Source: Ideonella benzenivorans
GTDB lineage: Bacteria > Pseudomonadota > Gammaproteobacteria > Burkholderiales > Burkholderiaceae_C
Assembly: GCF_020387415.1 (NCBI RefSeq)
Contig: NZ_JAGWCB010000010.1
Span: forward strand, 372,001 to 436,000
Direction of reading: 5' to 3'
Length of the DNA stretch: 64,000 bases
The position numbers and the translations under genes were made by a program. This document shows positions 31,534 to 38,962 of this stretch, one piece after another. The first letter of the stretch is position 1. Every line of letters begins with the position of its first letter. Below the pieces are notes generated by a model. It ran no database searches, was not told where the DNA came from, and saw only the letters and a list, made by a program, of their open reading frames with translations.

Positions 31534-31969
31534 GGTAGTTCTCCCTGCAAGCTCTGGCGTGTCCTGTCGTGCGAAGCACGCGGACATGCTCGTATCGGCG
31601 CGGGCCTCGCCCCATACGCGGCACGGCGGCGAAGCCGCTGCGTGCCGCGCCAACCCCACGTGCAGACTGGCTTTCGACGCGGCCCGGTGCTGCGTCCTTT
31701 TGTCTTGCCTTCCGCCTTTGCCCCTCGCTGGCGCTCCGGGCAGCGGCGGCCCGGCGGCGCTGCTGCGCGAGCAGCCAGCACGCCGGCGAACGCAGCGACG
31801 GCCATAGGCCGGGCGCGTTCGAGGCAAGACGCCTGCACGTTGGATGGCTGCGCCGAAGGCAGCGCGAAGTGCGGCGCGGATGCGCTCGCACTGCACGCGC
31901 GACGACACGCGGAACGCCACCGGATCGACACGCCTGATAGCACGATGATGCGCAGCGAATCGGCGGCGA
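31534..31969. other. Candidate oriT region between traF and traI
   Basis: This 436-bp gap has no credible gene. It contains a small palindrome CGTGC-gaa-GCACG (31568-31580) and a large one, CGCGGCACGGCGGC (31617-31630), pairing with GCCGC (31634-31638) and CGTGCCGCG (31641-31649). Near the traF end is CCTGATAGCACGAT (31933-31946), a copy of the repeat found at 34198-34262. Relaxase genes often lie next to oriT, so the origin is probably here; no known nic sequence was recognised. Confidence 0.45.
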
Positions 31970-32575
31970 TCATGGGTGCTTCTCCAGCCAGACCGGGTGC
32001 GCGACGCCGATCACGGCGGACGCCCGCACCGGCCCGAAGTACCGGCCATCGAACGATGCCGCGTTGGTCACGCTCAACAGGAACAGCTCGCCCGGTTCGA
32101 GGCGGCGGCACTGCTGCCAAGATGGCAGCGGCCGGCCCCAGCGGTCGGCGCGCAGCACGGCGGCCGAAGGCACGCCGTCGATGCGGACGATGCCGCCAGC
32201 GATGCACACCTCCTGCGGCGCGACGGCCCCCACGCGCTTGAGCAGCGGCACGTCTGCCGGCAGGTAGCCGCGTCGCGCGGCCAGCGCGGCGGCATCTGGC
32301 GGCAGCGAGGCCAGGACGATGCTGCCCACGGACAACGGGAGTGGCGGCGAGCCGGGCCGATGGCGCAGCGGATCGACGCGATACCAGCCCACGGGAACAC
32401 TGTCGGACGGGTTGTAGATCAGGCGCGGGAATGGATGCACGAAGGACGCCCAGGCCAGCGCAGCGAGGCCGCAGGCGGCGAGGCCCGCGAGTACGATGCG
32501 AGCGCGCAAGCGCGAGCGCGAGCGAGTGTGCGAGCGAGGACGCGGCGCAGGGCCGCCGGTGGAAACGGCGGTCAT
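31970..32575 (-). CDS. traF: Conjugal transfer peptidase TraF (S26 family)
   Basis: TraF is a signal-peptidase-like protease that processes and cyclises the TrbC pilin. The 201-residue protein has one N-terminal membrane helix (about 26-46, IVLAGLAACGLAALAWASF), the catalytic Ser in NPSDSVPVGWYRV (near 60) and the Lys in DVPLLKRVGAVAPQEV (near 113), followed by the SWQQCRRLEPGELFLLS and RYFGPV boxes. The ATG at 32575 overlaps the stop of the DUF2840 gene. Confidence 0.92.
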   Translation of the reverse strand: MTAVSTGGPAPRPRSHTRSRSRLRARIVLAGLAACGLAALAWASFVHPFPRLIYNPSDSVPVGWYRVDPLRHRPGSPPLPLSVGSIVLASLPPDAAALAARRGYLPADVPLLKRVGAVAPQEVCIAGGIVRIDGVPSAAVLRADRWGRPLPSWQQCRRLEPGELFLLSVTNAASFDGRYFGPVRASAVIGVAHPVWLEKHP

Positions 32576-33117
32576 GGCAGCGCCCTTTCGGTCAGCCAGG
32601 CGGCGTGCCGCTCGGCGGTGTATTCGGGCAGCGGCAGGCGCGCGGCGAGCCGGTTGGCGAGCGTGCGCCAGTACGCGGGCGAGGCATCGGCCGGTGCGAT
32701 GCCGCGCGCCTCGATGGCGTCGATGCGTTCCAGCACGGCGCGCACTTGCCCGTCGCCCTCGGCGTGCAGCAGCAGGCACGCGCCCGGCTGCACGCCTGGG
32801 ATGCGCTGCGCCGCGTCCAGCGAGGTGCAGGCTTGCATCACCATGAGCTGCCAGCGGATCGTGCCGTAGTCGTTGGCCTGCCAGCGGATGCGGCACAAGA
32901 CCGCGTTCGGCAGGAACACGGCGCAGCGCCGCCAGCGGTCGAGCTGGTGCGTGCGCGCGGGTTCGCCGAAGCGCAGGTAGAGCTTGAAACGGGCCTCGAT
33001 GTAGGCCAGCGCCACGCGCGTCAGCGGCGCGCTGGCGGGCTGGCCGGAAGGCGCGACAGGTGCAGCCGTGGCCGCGACAGCGGCAGGCGCGGCGGCTGGT
33101 GCAGTGGATGCGGTCAA
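32572..33117 (-). CDS. DUF2840 protein
   Basis: A 181-residue protein of the DUF2840 family found beside traF in many ICEs. The start is a TTG at 33117 that overlaps the stop of the preceding gene (TTGA) and follows CAGGGAGAACACACC; no ATG fits. After an Ala/Pro-rich lead (about 1-32) come LTRVALAYIEARFKLYLRFGEP, RRCAVFLPNAVLCRIRWQANDYG and a helical C-terminus. The family has no assigned function. Tight overlaps with its neighbours suggest it works with TraF or the relaxase. The TTG start may keep expression low. Confidence 0.8.
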   Translation of the reverse strand: MTASTAPAAAPAAVAATAAPVAPSGQPASAPLTRVALAYIEARFKLYLRFGEPARTHQLDRWRRCAVFLPNAVLCRIRWQANDYGTIRWQLMVMQACTSLDAAQRIPGVQPGACLLLHAEGDGQVRAVLERIDAIEARGIAPADASPAYWRTLANRLAARLPLPEYTAERHAAWLTERALP

Positions 33118-33398
33118 GGTGTGTTCTCCCTGCGTTGTTCGGGAAACTCCCGCTCCAGCAGGCCGCGCAGCAGGTCGGCCACGGTCACGCCTTGCGTGAA
33201 GGCCGATACCTTGATGCGCGAGCGCATGGCGGGCGTGATGTCGAGGGTGAGGCGGGCCGTGTAGAGGTCGCCCTTGCCGAGCGCATCGGCGTCGCCTTGC
33301 CGAATCCACGCTTCAGCGTGTGGATTCGCAGGCGGACGCGCGCCGATGCCGACGCGCTTTGCCGCGCGTTTGCTGTTCGGTGGCGGCTTCGCAGTCAT
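33114..33398 (-). CDS. Ribbon-helix-helix protein downstream of parA
   Basis: A 94-residue small basic protein. The C-terminal part YTARLTLDITPAMRSRIKVSAFTQGVTVADLLRGLLE is a ribbon-helix-helix pattern (strand, helix, GVTVADLL second helix). Proteins of this type encoded next to parA act as centromere-binding partners and autorepressors. The chosen ATG (33398) overlaps the parA stop as ATGA; an ATG three codons upstream is also possible. The direct repeats at 34198-34262 are a natural candidate for its binding site. Confidence 0.8.
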   Translation of the reverse strand: MTAKPPPNSKRAAKRVGIGARPPANPHAEAWIRQGDADALGKGDLYTARLTLDITPAMRSRIKVSAFTQGVTVADLLRGLLEREFPEQRRENTP

Positions 33399-34033
33399 GT
33401 CGTCCACCGCAGTAGTTCGTCCACCAGCGCGGTGATTTCCCGCGCGGCGGCGCTGTCTGGTGCCGTCTCGCGTGCAAGCCGGCCAGCGGCCACGCTGTCG
33501 GCGAACACGATGCGCTGATGCACTTCCGCGCGCAGCGCAGGAAGCGGCTGGTCGGCGAGCGCCTGGCGCGCTTCGCGCCCGATCACCGTGGTGCTGACGC
33601 GCCGATTGATGACGAAGGCCGCGCGCAGCGCAGGCCGAAAGACTTGTGCCTCACGGATCAGCGCCACCATCTCGGCGCTGGCCCACAAGTCGTAGGGGCT
33701 GGGCTGCACCGGGATCAGCACGCGCTCGGCCGCCAGCAGCGCGGAGCGCGCCAAGGCGGCGATACGCGGCGGGCCGTCGATGACGATGTGATCTGCCCGC
33801 CTGGCAAGCTCTGGCGCTTCCTGGTGCAGCGTTTCGCGGGCAAGGCCCACGGCGCTGAACAGCCGTGGCAAGCCTTGCTGGCTGCGTCGTTGCGTCCAGT
33901 CCAGCGATGAACCCTGCGGGTCGGCGTCCAGCAGCACGACGTGCTGACCGCGCATCGCCAGCTCGCCGGCGATGTGGGTGGCGAGCGTGGTCTTGCCCAC
34001 GCCGCCTTTCTGGTTGAGCAGCGCGACGATCAT
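33395..34033 (-). CDS. parA: ParA-family partition ATPase
   Basis: A 212-residue ParA/MinD-type ATPase that would segregate the excised, replicating form of the element. It starts MIVALLNQKGGVGKTTLATH, the deviant Walker A with its signature Lys; Walker A' is in VVLLDADPQGSSLDW and Walker B in DHIVIDGPPRIA. There is no N-terminal DNA-binding domain, so it is of the small ParA type that needs a separate DNA-binding partner. GGAGGGCCAGGCC precedes the ATG. A longer frame to 34102 was rejected. Confidence 0.93.
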   Translation of the reverse strand: MIVALLNQKGGVGKTTLATHIAGELAMRGQHVVLLDADPQGSSLDWTQRRSQQGLPRLFSAVGLARETLHQEAPELARRADHIVIDGPPRIAALARSALLAAERVLIPVQPSPYDLWASAEMVALIREAQVFRPALRAAFVINRRVSTTVIGREARQALADQPLPALRAEVHQRIVFADSVAAGRLARETAPDSAAAREITALVDELLRWTT

Positions 34034-34117
34034 GGCCTGGCCCTCCGTGTTGGAAAGCCCGGCTGTTGCCGCTGCGCTGGTGGCTGCACGGCGGTTGTCC
34101 ACCGTGGCGCGGCGCTT

Positions 34118-34262
34118 CTACTAACCGTTAGAGAATTTAAGTTAGGGAAGTTAAGGGAGGCCGAAACCCGCGCCGCTATTGGGTTTGCGGGCGATCCGTA
34201 CTCCTGATAGCACGATAGTCGTACTCCCGATAGCACGATACCCTGTACTCCTGATAGCACGA
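34118..34262. repeat. Direct repeats with AT-rich stretch: candidate oriV or partition site
   Basis: GTACTCCTGATAGCACGATA begins at 34198, GTACTCCCGATAGCACGATA at 34221 and GTACTCCTGATAGCACGA at 34245, a spacing of 23 and 24 bp. On the parA side is an AT-rich stretch (34118-34160) with GTTAG-type repeats at 34127, 34141 and 34150. The block lies between the repA stop and the parA start. Iterons plus AT-rich DNA next to repA suggest an origin; position upstream of parA also fits a centromere. Confidence 0.7.
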
Positions 34263-34286
34263 GCCCATTCACCGCTTTTCCCGCAG

Positions 34287-35144
34287 TTATCCCCGTGCCG
34301 TGAACGGCACGGGCCGGAAGGTCAGCAGCTCGACCCCATCGCCCGGCATCCGCTCGATGCCCAGGACGTAGCCGGGCAGCGACTGCCGCGCAACCAATGC
34401 GCGCAGGTCGTAGGCGAAGTCCGAAAAGCGCGTGGTGCTGCCAGATTTCCGATACAGGTGCCGGAAATCGAACTGCCAGCCGTGTTGCTGCCGCCCGCCG
34501 TGCTTGCGCACCAGCCGGTACAGCCACCGCTCGATGCCGCCCGTGAGCCGGAAATACGCCGGGTCGATGGTCAGCACCAGGGCGGCATCCATCACGCCCG
34601 CATAGAACCAGTCCGGCAAGATCAGCTCCAACCCCAAGGGCGTGCCCTTGGCATCGGCCAGCTCCTTCCATTCGTTGATCCACGAAAACCGATGCAGGCG
34701 CCTTCCCGTGGTTTCGCGGATGGACGTGGCCACCGTGGTCGATTGCAGGCGATCCAGGGCCGCTTTGAGGCGCTGGTAGTCGCGTAGCGACGTACCGCGC
34801 CCGATGAAGCGCAGGATCTCGTAGGGCGTGGCCTGCATCAGCCGCGACGGCCGCAGGCCCGCGTCGCGGGCTTCCACAATCTGCGAGGCCGCCCAGATCA
34901 GAATGTCGGCATCCCAAATCGTGGCGATGCCATGCTCGGCCGTGCCCTCCACGCGGATCGTGACGTTGCCGCTGTGAAAGTCGATCGGCGCGATGCGCCG
35001 CGACTTCGCCAGCGAGAAGAACGGAAAGGCCATCAAGTCCTGGCTGTCGCGCGGCGCCATGTCGCCCGGCAAAGCGCGGAACAGGTCGAGCTGTTCGCGT
35101 TCTTGCGAAGGCCGCTGCCGGGACGGCAGCGAGGAACTGGACAT
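34287..35144 (-). CDS. repA: Replication initiator protein A (RPA family)
   Basis: A 285-residue plasmid-type replication initiator. Family pieces include QLDLFRALPGDMAPRDSQDLM, the FFSLAKSRRIAPIDFHSG segment and RFIGRGTSLRDYQRLKAALDRL, with a WINEWKELADAKGTPLGLELILP centre. The fold is that of winged-helix initiators. It would let the excised circle replicate for a while, together with ParA. It follows the AlpA-type gene by 26 bp, and the direct repeats start 25 bp after its stop. Confidence 0.92.
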   Translation of the reverse strand: MSSSSLPSRQRPSQEREQLDLFRALPGDMAPRDSQDLMAFPFFSLAKSRRIAPIDFHSGNVTIRVEGTAEHGIATIWDADILIWAASQIVEARDAGLRPSRLMQATPYEILRFIGRGTSLRDYQRLKAALDRLQSTTVATSIRETTGRRLHRFSWINEWKELADAKGTPLGLELILPDWFYAGVMDAALVLTIDPAYFRLTGGIERWLYRLVRKHGGRQQHGWQFDFRHLYRKSGSTTRFSDFAYDLRALVARQSLPGYVLGIERMPGDGVELLTFRPVPFTARG

Positions 35145-35170
35145 GGCGATGGCCTGGCGCGTGCCAGCGA

Positions 35171-35452
35171 TCAGCGCGCACGGCTGTCCGCCGAGTGCTG
35201 TTCGGCGTACTCAGGATCGGAAGTCGTCTCGAAGCTGCGGTCGGCGGCCCAGGCGTCGAGGTCGGCGACGGCGTACATGACGCGCCGGCCGAACTTGCGA
35301 AAGCGCGGGCCACCGCCGATCACGCGCTGCTTCTCCAGCGTGCGCGGCGACAGCCGCAGGTAGTCGGCGGCTTCGTCGTTGGTGAGATAGCGCTGCGGCT
35401 GCGCGGCAGCGGGAACAGGAGCGGCGGCAGGCCGCAAGGGAGCGGGACGCAT
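35171..35452 (-). CDS. AlpA/excisionase-like helix-turn-helix protein
   Basis: A 93-residue protein. After an Ala/Pro-rich lead it has the MerR/AlpA-type HTH RYLTNDEAADYLRLSPRTLEKQR and then GPRFRKFGRRVMYAVADLDAWAADR. Proteins of this group act as excisionases or as activators of integrase genes, so it may control excision or the downstream rep/par genes. The ATG at 35452 has GAGGTG five bases before it; an upstream ATG (MEVFT) is less well placed. Confidence 0.85.
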   Translation of the reverse strand: MRPAPLRPAAAPVPAAAQPQRYLTNDEAADYLRLSPRTLEKQRVIGGGPRFRKFGRRVMYAVADLDAWAADRSFETTSDPEYAEQHSADSRAR

Positions 35453-35535
35453 GGTGAACACCTCCATAGCTTTCAAAGCTCCGGCCGCACAGCGCAACCG
35501 GATGGAGGCAGTCTCAGAAAACGAAGCTCCGCTGC

Positions 35536-36321
35536 TCAGGGACGTTTTGCATCCCCATCAAAACGTCCCTTCTCAAGCGGCGGCAGTTGTGCTAGGCGGC
35601 GATAGCCGCCGCGCATCAACGCATCGCCGCGCCGCACGAGGCGGCGCACGCGGGCGCGCAAGTCGCCGTCGGCGTGCCAATCGGCCGCCACGGCGTCGGC
35701 ACCGAACAGTCCTTCAGCGACATCGCGCAAGGACGCGCCCGCCAGGGTCGCGTCGAGCGCCTGCAGGGTGTTCAGTTCGAGCATTGCAGCGTGAGTCGGC
35801 CTGGGCCTGGTGTCGGCGAAGCTGTCGCCGGAATCGTGGTCGCGCGCAGGCGTGGCAGCGCCGCCGCCACTTCCGCGATGGGCATAGGCGACCGCCATGC
35901 CGTCTTCCAGGCCGGGCGCCAGCGCGAAGCGCGCGCAATGGCCGGGGCTGCGCGCGATCAGCGCCAGCCCTTTGCCGTCATGCAGCAGTTGTTTGTGACC
36001 GGGGATGTTCCAGAACGCGAAGGCCGCCGCATCGGGCGGCGGATCGGCATCGGGATGGAGTTGCACCACGGCATCGTGTCCGGGCAGCCAGGCCGGATGC
36101 GCGTCGCGCGCATCCAGGGCCGGGTCTTCCAGCAGACGCAAGCCCCAGCGATGCGCCGCCTGTTGAGCGGCATGCGGCCGGCGCTGATGGTGTAGCCAGT
36201 CGAGCCGGTAGTCGGGGTGGCGGCGCAGGTACTCCCACGCCAGCGCGAGCGCGTCCAGGCAGAGGATGTAGAGATACGCGGCGGTCGGATACCAGTGCGC
36301 GATATGGTGAGGATTGACCAT
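35536..36321 (-). CDS. DUF2285-type transcriptional regulator
   Basis: A 261-residue protein with the two-part layout seen in ICEs and genomic islands. The N-terminal transcriptional-regulator-like domain (about 1-75) contains WEYLRRHPDYRLDWLHHQ and RWGLRLLEDPALDARDAHPAWLP. The C-terminal DUF2285 domain (about 180-261) contains ASLRDVAEGLFG and DLRARVRRLVRRGDALMRGGYRRLAQL. It is usually placed at the head of the alpA-repA-parA run, as here, and presumably controls it. Confidence 0.85.
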   Translation of the reverse strand: MVNPHHIAHWYPTAAYLYILCLDALALAWEYLRRHPDYRLDWLHHQRRPHAAQQAAHRWGLRLLEDPALDARDAHPAWLPGHDAVVQLHPDADPPPDAAAFAFWNIPGHKQLLHDGKGLALIARSPGHCARFALAPGLEDGMAVAYAHRGSGGGAATPARDHDSGDSFADTRPRPTHAAMLELNTLQALDATLAGASLRDVAEGLFGADAVAADWHADGDLRARVRRLVRRGDALMRGGYRRLAQLPPLEKGRFDGDAKRP

Positions 36322-36662
36322 GACGCAAGCTCCCGTCGAACAGCAGGAACGCCGCCACGGACAGTCAAGAATGGAGCCACCGCGCCCAAATCAAAACATC
36401 ATCAGAACCTGTTTAAGCTGTAACATCAAGTGTCAAGACCGATTGGCTCCGGGGTATTACATCACTCATCCGAATACGACGGCCGCGCAGTCCAAAAACG
36501 TCACGCGGCACAAATCAAGGTGCCGCAACCCGCGCCAAAGATCGTGACCGTTTCCGTCTCAAATGCCCGGCTTCACCGCAACAGTGCGAATTGAGACCGG
36601 ACAACTCTGAATTTCGACGGAAATAGTCTCAATACGTCCTGCTGCGCCGGGATGCGAACGGC
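36322..36662. promoter_or_regulatory. Leader of the DUF2285 operon with GTCTCAA repeats
   Basis: No gene is supported here. GTCTCAA occurs at 36556-36562 and 36626-36632, with its inverse TTGAGAC at 36591-36597, evenly spaced 35 bp apart. The stretch 36395-36440 is relatively AT-rich. The region probably holds the promoter and operators of the minus-strand rep/par operon. Confidence 0.5.
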
Positions 36663-37010
36663 TCAATCAACGATGCCACCGTTCTCCTGCATCAGCCGCA
36701 GGTATTCCGACAACGGCCGCACCGCCTGGAAATAGCGGTCGCGCATCACCGGATGTTTGCGCGAGCCGACGATGGAGACTAGGTCGGACAGTTTGATGGT
36801 GCCCAGTTCGGGCATGCCGATGCCCACGTCGCACACGCCGAAGGCCGTATCACCATCAGCGGGATCGAGCGCGGCCAGTAGCCAGGTGGCGTGCGCGTCC
36901 GGTGTGAACAGCCGCACGACGGGCAGCGGGTCGATAGCCAGGCCCGCTGCGCGAGCCTCACCGTGCGCCAGCAGTTGCTGGCGTTCGTCCTCGGTGATGA
37001 AAGGGTTCAT
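36663..37010 (-). CDS. DUF2958 protein, copy 1
   Basis: A 115-residue DUF2958 protein, starting MNPFITEDERQQLLAHGEAR and containing PVVRLFTPDAHATWLLAALDP, DTAFGVCDVGIGMPELGTIKL and the C-terminal YRLMQENG-type helix. DUF2958 proteins are common on ICEs and plasmids, with no established function. A second copy with the same plan lies at 45688-46038. It reads away from the XRE regulator across a shared control region. Confidence 0.85.
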   Translation of the reverse strand: MNPFITEDERQQLLAHGEARAAGLAIDPLPVVRLFTPDAHATWLLAALDPADGDTAFGVCDVGIGMPELGTIKLSDLVSIVGSRKHPVMRDRYFQAVRPLSEYLRLMQENGGIVD

Positions 37011-37216
37011 GGCGATCCTCTTATTTGCACGAATCCGCCCATGCGTGAAACCGGATCGGCGGATTTGGGAAAAAGCACGATTGTGATTCCGTGGCTTTGC
37101 GCTGATGCGTAAATCCGTAGAGGCGGATTTCCGTAAAAACGCAAAACAGTGAGATGTCGATGAAAGAGTTAAAGATAACGTGGTTTTAATTGTGCTGCGA
37201 CTTGACGCTTCTGTCC
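37011..37216. promoter_or_regulatory. Divergent control region with AATCCGCC operators
   Basis: Repeated sites share the sequence AATCCG(CC). AATCCGCC (37032-37039) faces GGCGGATT (37058-37065), and AAATCCG (37111-37117) faces CGGATTT (37124-37130) with a 6-bp spacer. They flank the start points of two divergent genes and are good candidates for binding by the XRE regulator encoded next. Confidence 0.6.
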
Positions 37217-37510
37217 ATGCAGAAGCGCTCCATTCAGCGCGGCCGACCGGCCGGCGCCACCACCTACGATGCCGAGTTGGCGCAAGCCTTCGGCGCGGCA
37301 GTGCGCGCATTGCGGACGGAACGCGGCATTGCGCAGGAATCGCTGGCGCACCTGGCTGGCATCGAGCGCTCGCACATGGGCAAGGTCGAGCGTGGCGAGC
37401 ACATGCCCACGCTGGCGATCATCTTCAAGATCGCCGGTGCGCTCGAATGCAGCACGGCCGTGCTGATGAGCGAGGCTGAAAGCCAGCTCGCGGCAGCGGC
37501 CCAGCCGTAG
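37217..37510 (+). CDS. XRE-family transcriptional regulator
   Basis: A 97-residue regulator with one HTH_3 domain: AFGAAVRALRTERGIAQESLAHLAGIERSHMGKVERGEHMPTLAIIFKIAGAL spans about 24-78, with the recognition helix at SHMGKVERG. A basic lead (MQKRSIQRGRPAGATTYDAE) precedes it. The ATG at 37217 is chosen; a TTG nine codons upstream is possible. It is one of the few plus-strand backbone genes and is divergent from DUF2958 copy 1, whose promoter it probably represses along with its own. Confidence 0.9.
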   Translation: MQKRSIQRGRPAGATTYDAELAQAFGAAVRALRTERGIAQESLAHLAGIERSHMGKVERGEHMPTLAIIFKIAGALECSTAVLMSEAESQLAAAAQP

Positions 37511-37729
37511 GCGCTGGCCGCGCCGATCCGGCGTAGCCGGTTCGGCGGTATCGAGGGGCGCCAAGCTGTACGCGGCGGGGATAGCCCGCAGGGCTTTCCC
37601 CTGGAAGTAAGCGAAGCGCGCAGCGCCGCAGGCGCGAAGGCGTGAGGGATTGGAGCCGGATGGCCGTGACGGCAAAGACGGCACGGGGCGCAGCCCGTAA
37701 AGCCCGGCGGCGCATCGTGCCGACACGCC
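37511..37729. repeat. Module A, copy 1 (219 bp)
   Basis: A non-coding module from GCGCTGGCCG to CGACACGCC that recurs with the same length at 38741-38959, about nine of ten positions matching by eye. Partial copies are at 45211-45343 and 53634-53756. Its centre can fold: GGGGATAGCCC pairs imperfectly with GGGCTTTCCCC. Copy 1 lies between the convergent XRE and DUF736 genes. Confidence 0.8.
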
Positions 37730-37828
37730 ATGCCCTGACAGCAGCCACAGACGCCGATCTCAGACAGGAGAATGCTGCCAGCTATGGGCCACTGCCTGCC
37801 GCTGCCATGTTCGGGACGAACGAACAGC

Positions 37829-37860
37829 GCAGCGCCCCGCCGCGATGGACGGGGCGCTGC
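37829..37860 (-). terminator. Hairpin after the DUF736 gene
   Basis: A perfect 11-bp stem, GCAGCGCCCCG with CGGGGCGCTGC, around a 10-nt loop, 9 bp past the stop codon. No T-run follows. An inverted copy of its core lies at about 38725-38742. Confidence 0.6.
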
Positions 37861-37869
37861 GGGCGGCGG

Positions 37870-38184
37870 TCAAGCCGCCTGGGGCTTGCTGCGCGACCAG
37901 ATCAGGTCGTGCGTGCCGTCCTCGCCTTCGATCAGGCGGGCGTAGACCGTGGCCGGGAACGAAGGATCATCGAGGGTCACGGAGACGTACTCCCGCCCGG
38001 CCTCGCTGGTCTTCTTCCATGCCGCGCCGATGTCGTGGCCGGCCGCCTGCAGGCGGAAGTCGGGGGTCTTCTCGTTGTCGCCCTTGTCGTTGGGCACCAG
38101 CTTGACCTTGACGTTGAGCGTCAGGGTGCGAAGGGTGCCGGTGAAGCCGTCTTTGTCTGCGGTGAAGGTGCCGATGTTGGCCAT
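37870..38184 (-). CDS. DUF736 protein
   Basis: A 104-residue DUF736 protein, starting [20 protein letters not shown] and containing [18 protein letters not shown] and [20 protein letters not shown]. It is a small OB-like or beta-rich cytosolic protein that is abundant on proteobacterial ICEs; a role in plasmid or single-stranded DNA handling has been suggested but not shown. GGAGAAATCATC precedes the ATG. The longer frame upstream is not coding. Confidence 0.9.
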   Translation of the reverse strand: MANIGTFTADKDGFTGTLRTLTLNVKVKLVPNDKGDNEKTPDFRLQAAGHDIGAAWKKTSEAGREYVSVTLDDPSFPATVYARLIEGEDGTHDLIWSRSKPQAA

Positions 38185-38740
38185 GATGATTTCTCCTTTC
38201 GGTGGAACAAGGTTCGCGCCCATCGCGTCCTTGTTGTGATCCGGCCGGCGGGGGACGGGCTGGCTGCACCGCTTGCGGTCGCAACGCAGTGGAGAGCCGG
38301 GAGGCGAAAAGAATTTGTCCCGCGAGGAATCTGCGCAGCAGAGGGGAAATTGTTTTCGCCGGACGGTTGCGGCCATGAAGCCCGAGGCGCAGCCGCGCCA
38401 CCGCCAGGATTCACAACAACACAAGGACGCCTTGGGCCGAACCGCACCGCAAGGAGATAGGGCCGGCTCGGCATCCCCGCATGCAGGCTGCTCCGGCTCG
38501 CCCGCTGACGCGGGCCAGGTCAACCACCCGACGACAAGCGAGAACGCCCCAGCTGTACCTTGCGGCGCCAGTCTTGCGGCGGGGCGTGGAAGCTCCATAG
38601 CGATGCCGGGTGGGATGTCCGTGAACCGTCATTCGTGACGTGATGGGCGAGAACCGCCAGCGTTGAGGACGGCACGCATTTGCACAACCAGCCACAGCAA
38701 GCGCCAGCGTGTTCGCCAGCACCCCGTCCATCGCGGCGGG
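38185..38740. other. Long non-coding stretch upstream of the DUF736 gene
   Basis: No open frame here has gene-like features on either strand. It presumably contains the DUF736 promoter and a long leader. Near its end (about 38725-38742) is an inverted copy of the core of the hairpin at 37829-37860. Confidence 0.5.
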
Positions 38741-38959
38741 GCGCTGGCCGGGCCGATCCGGCGTAGCCGGTTCGGTGGCCTCAAGGGGCGCCAAGCATCG
38801 CGCGGCGGGGATAGCCCGCAGGGCTTTCCCCTGGAGGCAAGCGCAGCGCGCAGCGCCGCAGGTGCGAAGGCGTGAGTGGATTGAAGCCGAATGGCCGTGA
38901 CGGCGAAGTCGGCACGGGGCACAGCCCGAAAGCCCGGCGGCGCATCGCGCCGACACGCC
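38741..38959. repeat. Module A, copy 2 (219 bp)
   Basis: The second full copy of the module at 37511-37729, same length and orientation, with a few compensating single-base gaps. It ends 3 bp before the stop codon of the araC-type gene. The central near-palindrome around GCCCGCAGGGC is unchanged. Confidence 0.8.
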
Positions 38960-38962
38960 CGA

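Noticed and set aside
34198-34262. Short spaced repeats as a CRISPR array
   Set aside because: Repeat units are separated by only 3-6 bp, there are three copies and no cas genes; iterons or a centromere explain them better.
36314-36547. 77-codon plus-strand frame beside the DUF2285 gene
   Set aside because: No start signal, no recognisable domain, and it overlaps the probable promoter region of the opposite gene.
38185-38598. Upstream extension of the DUF736 frame
   Set aside because: The extension has Cys/Pro/Arg-biased composition and the domain starts exactly at MANIGTF with a ribosome binding site.
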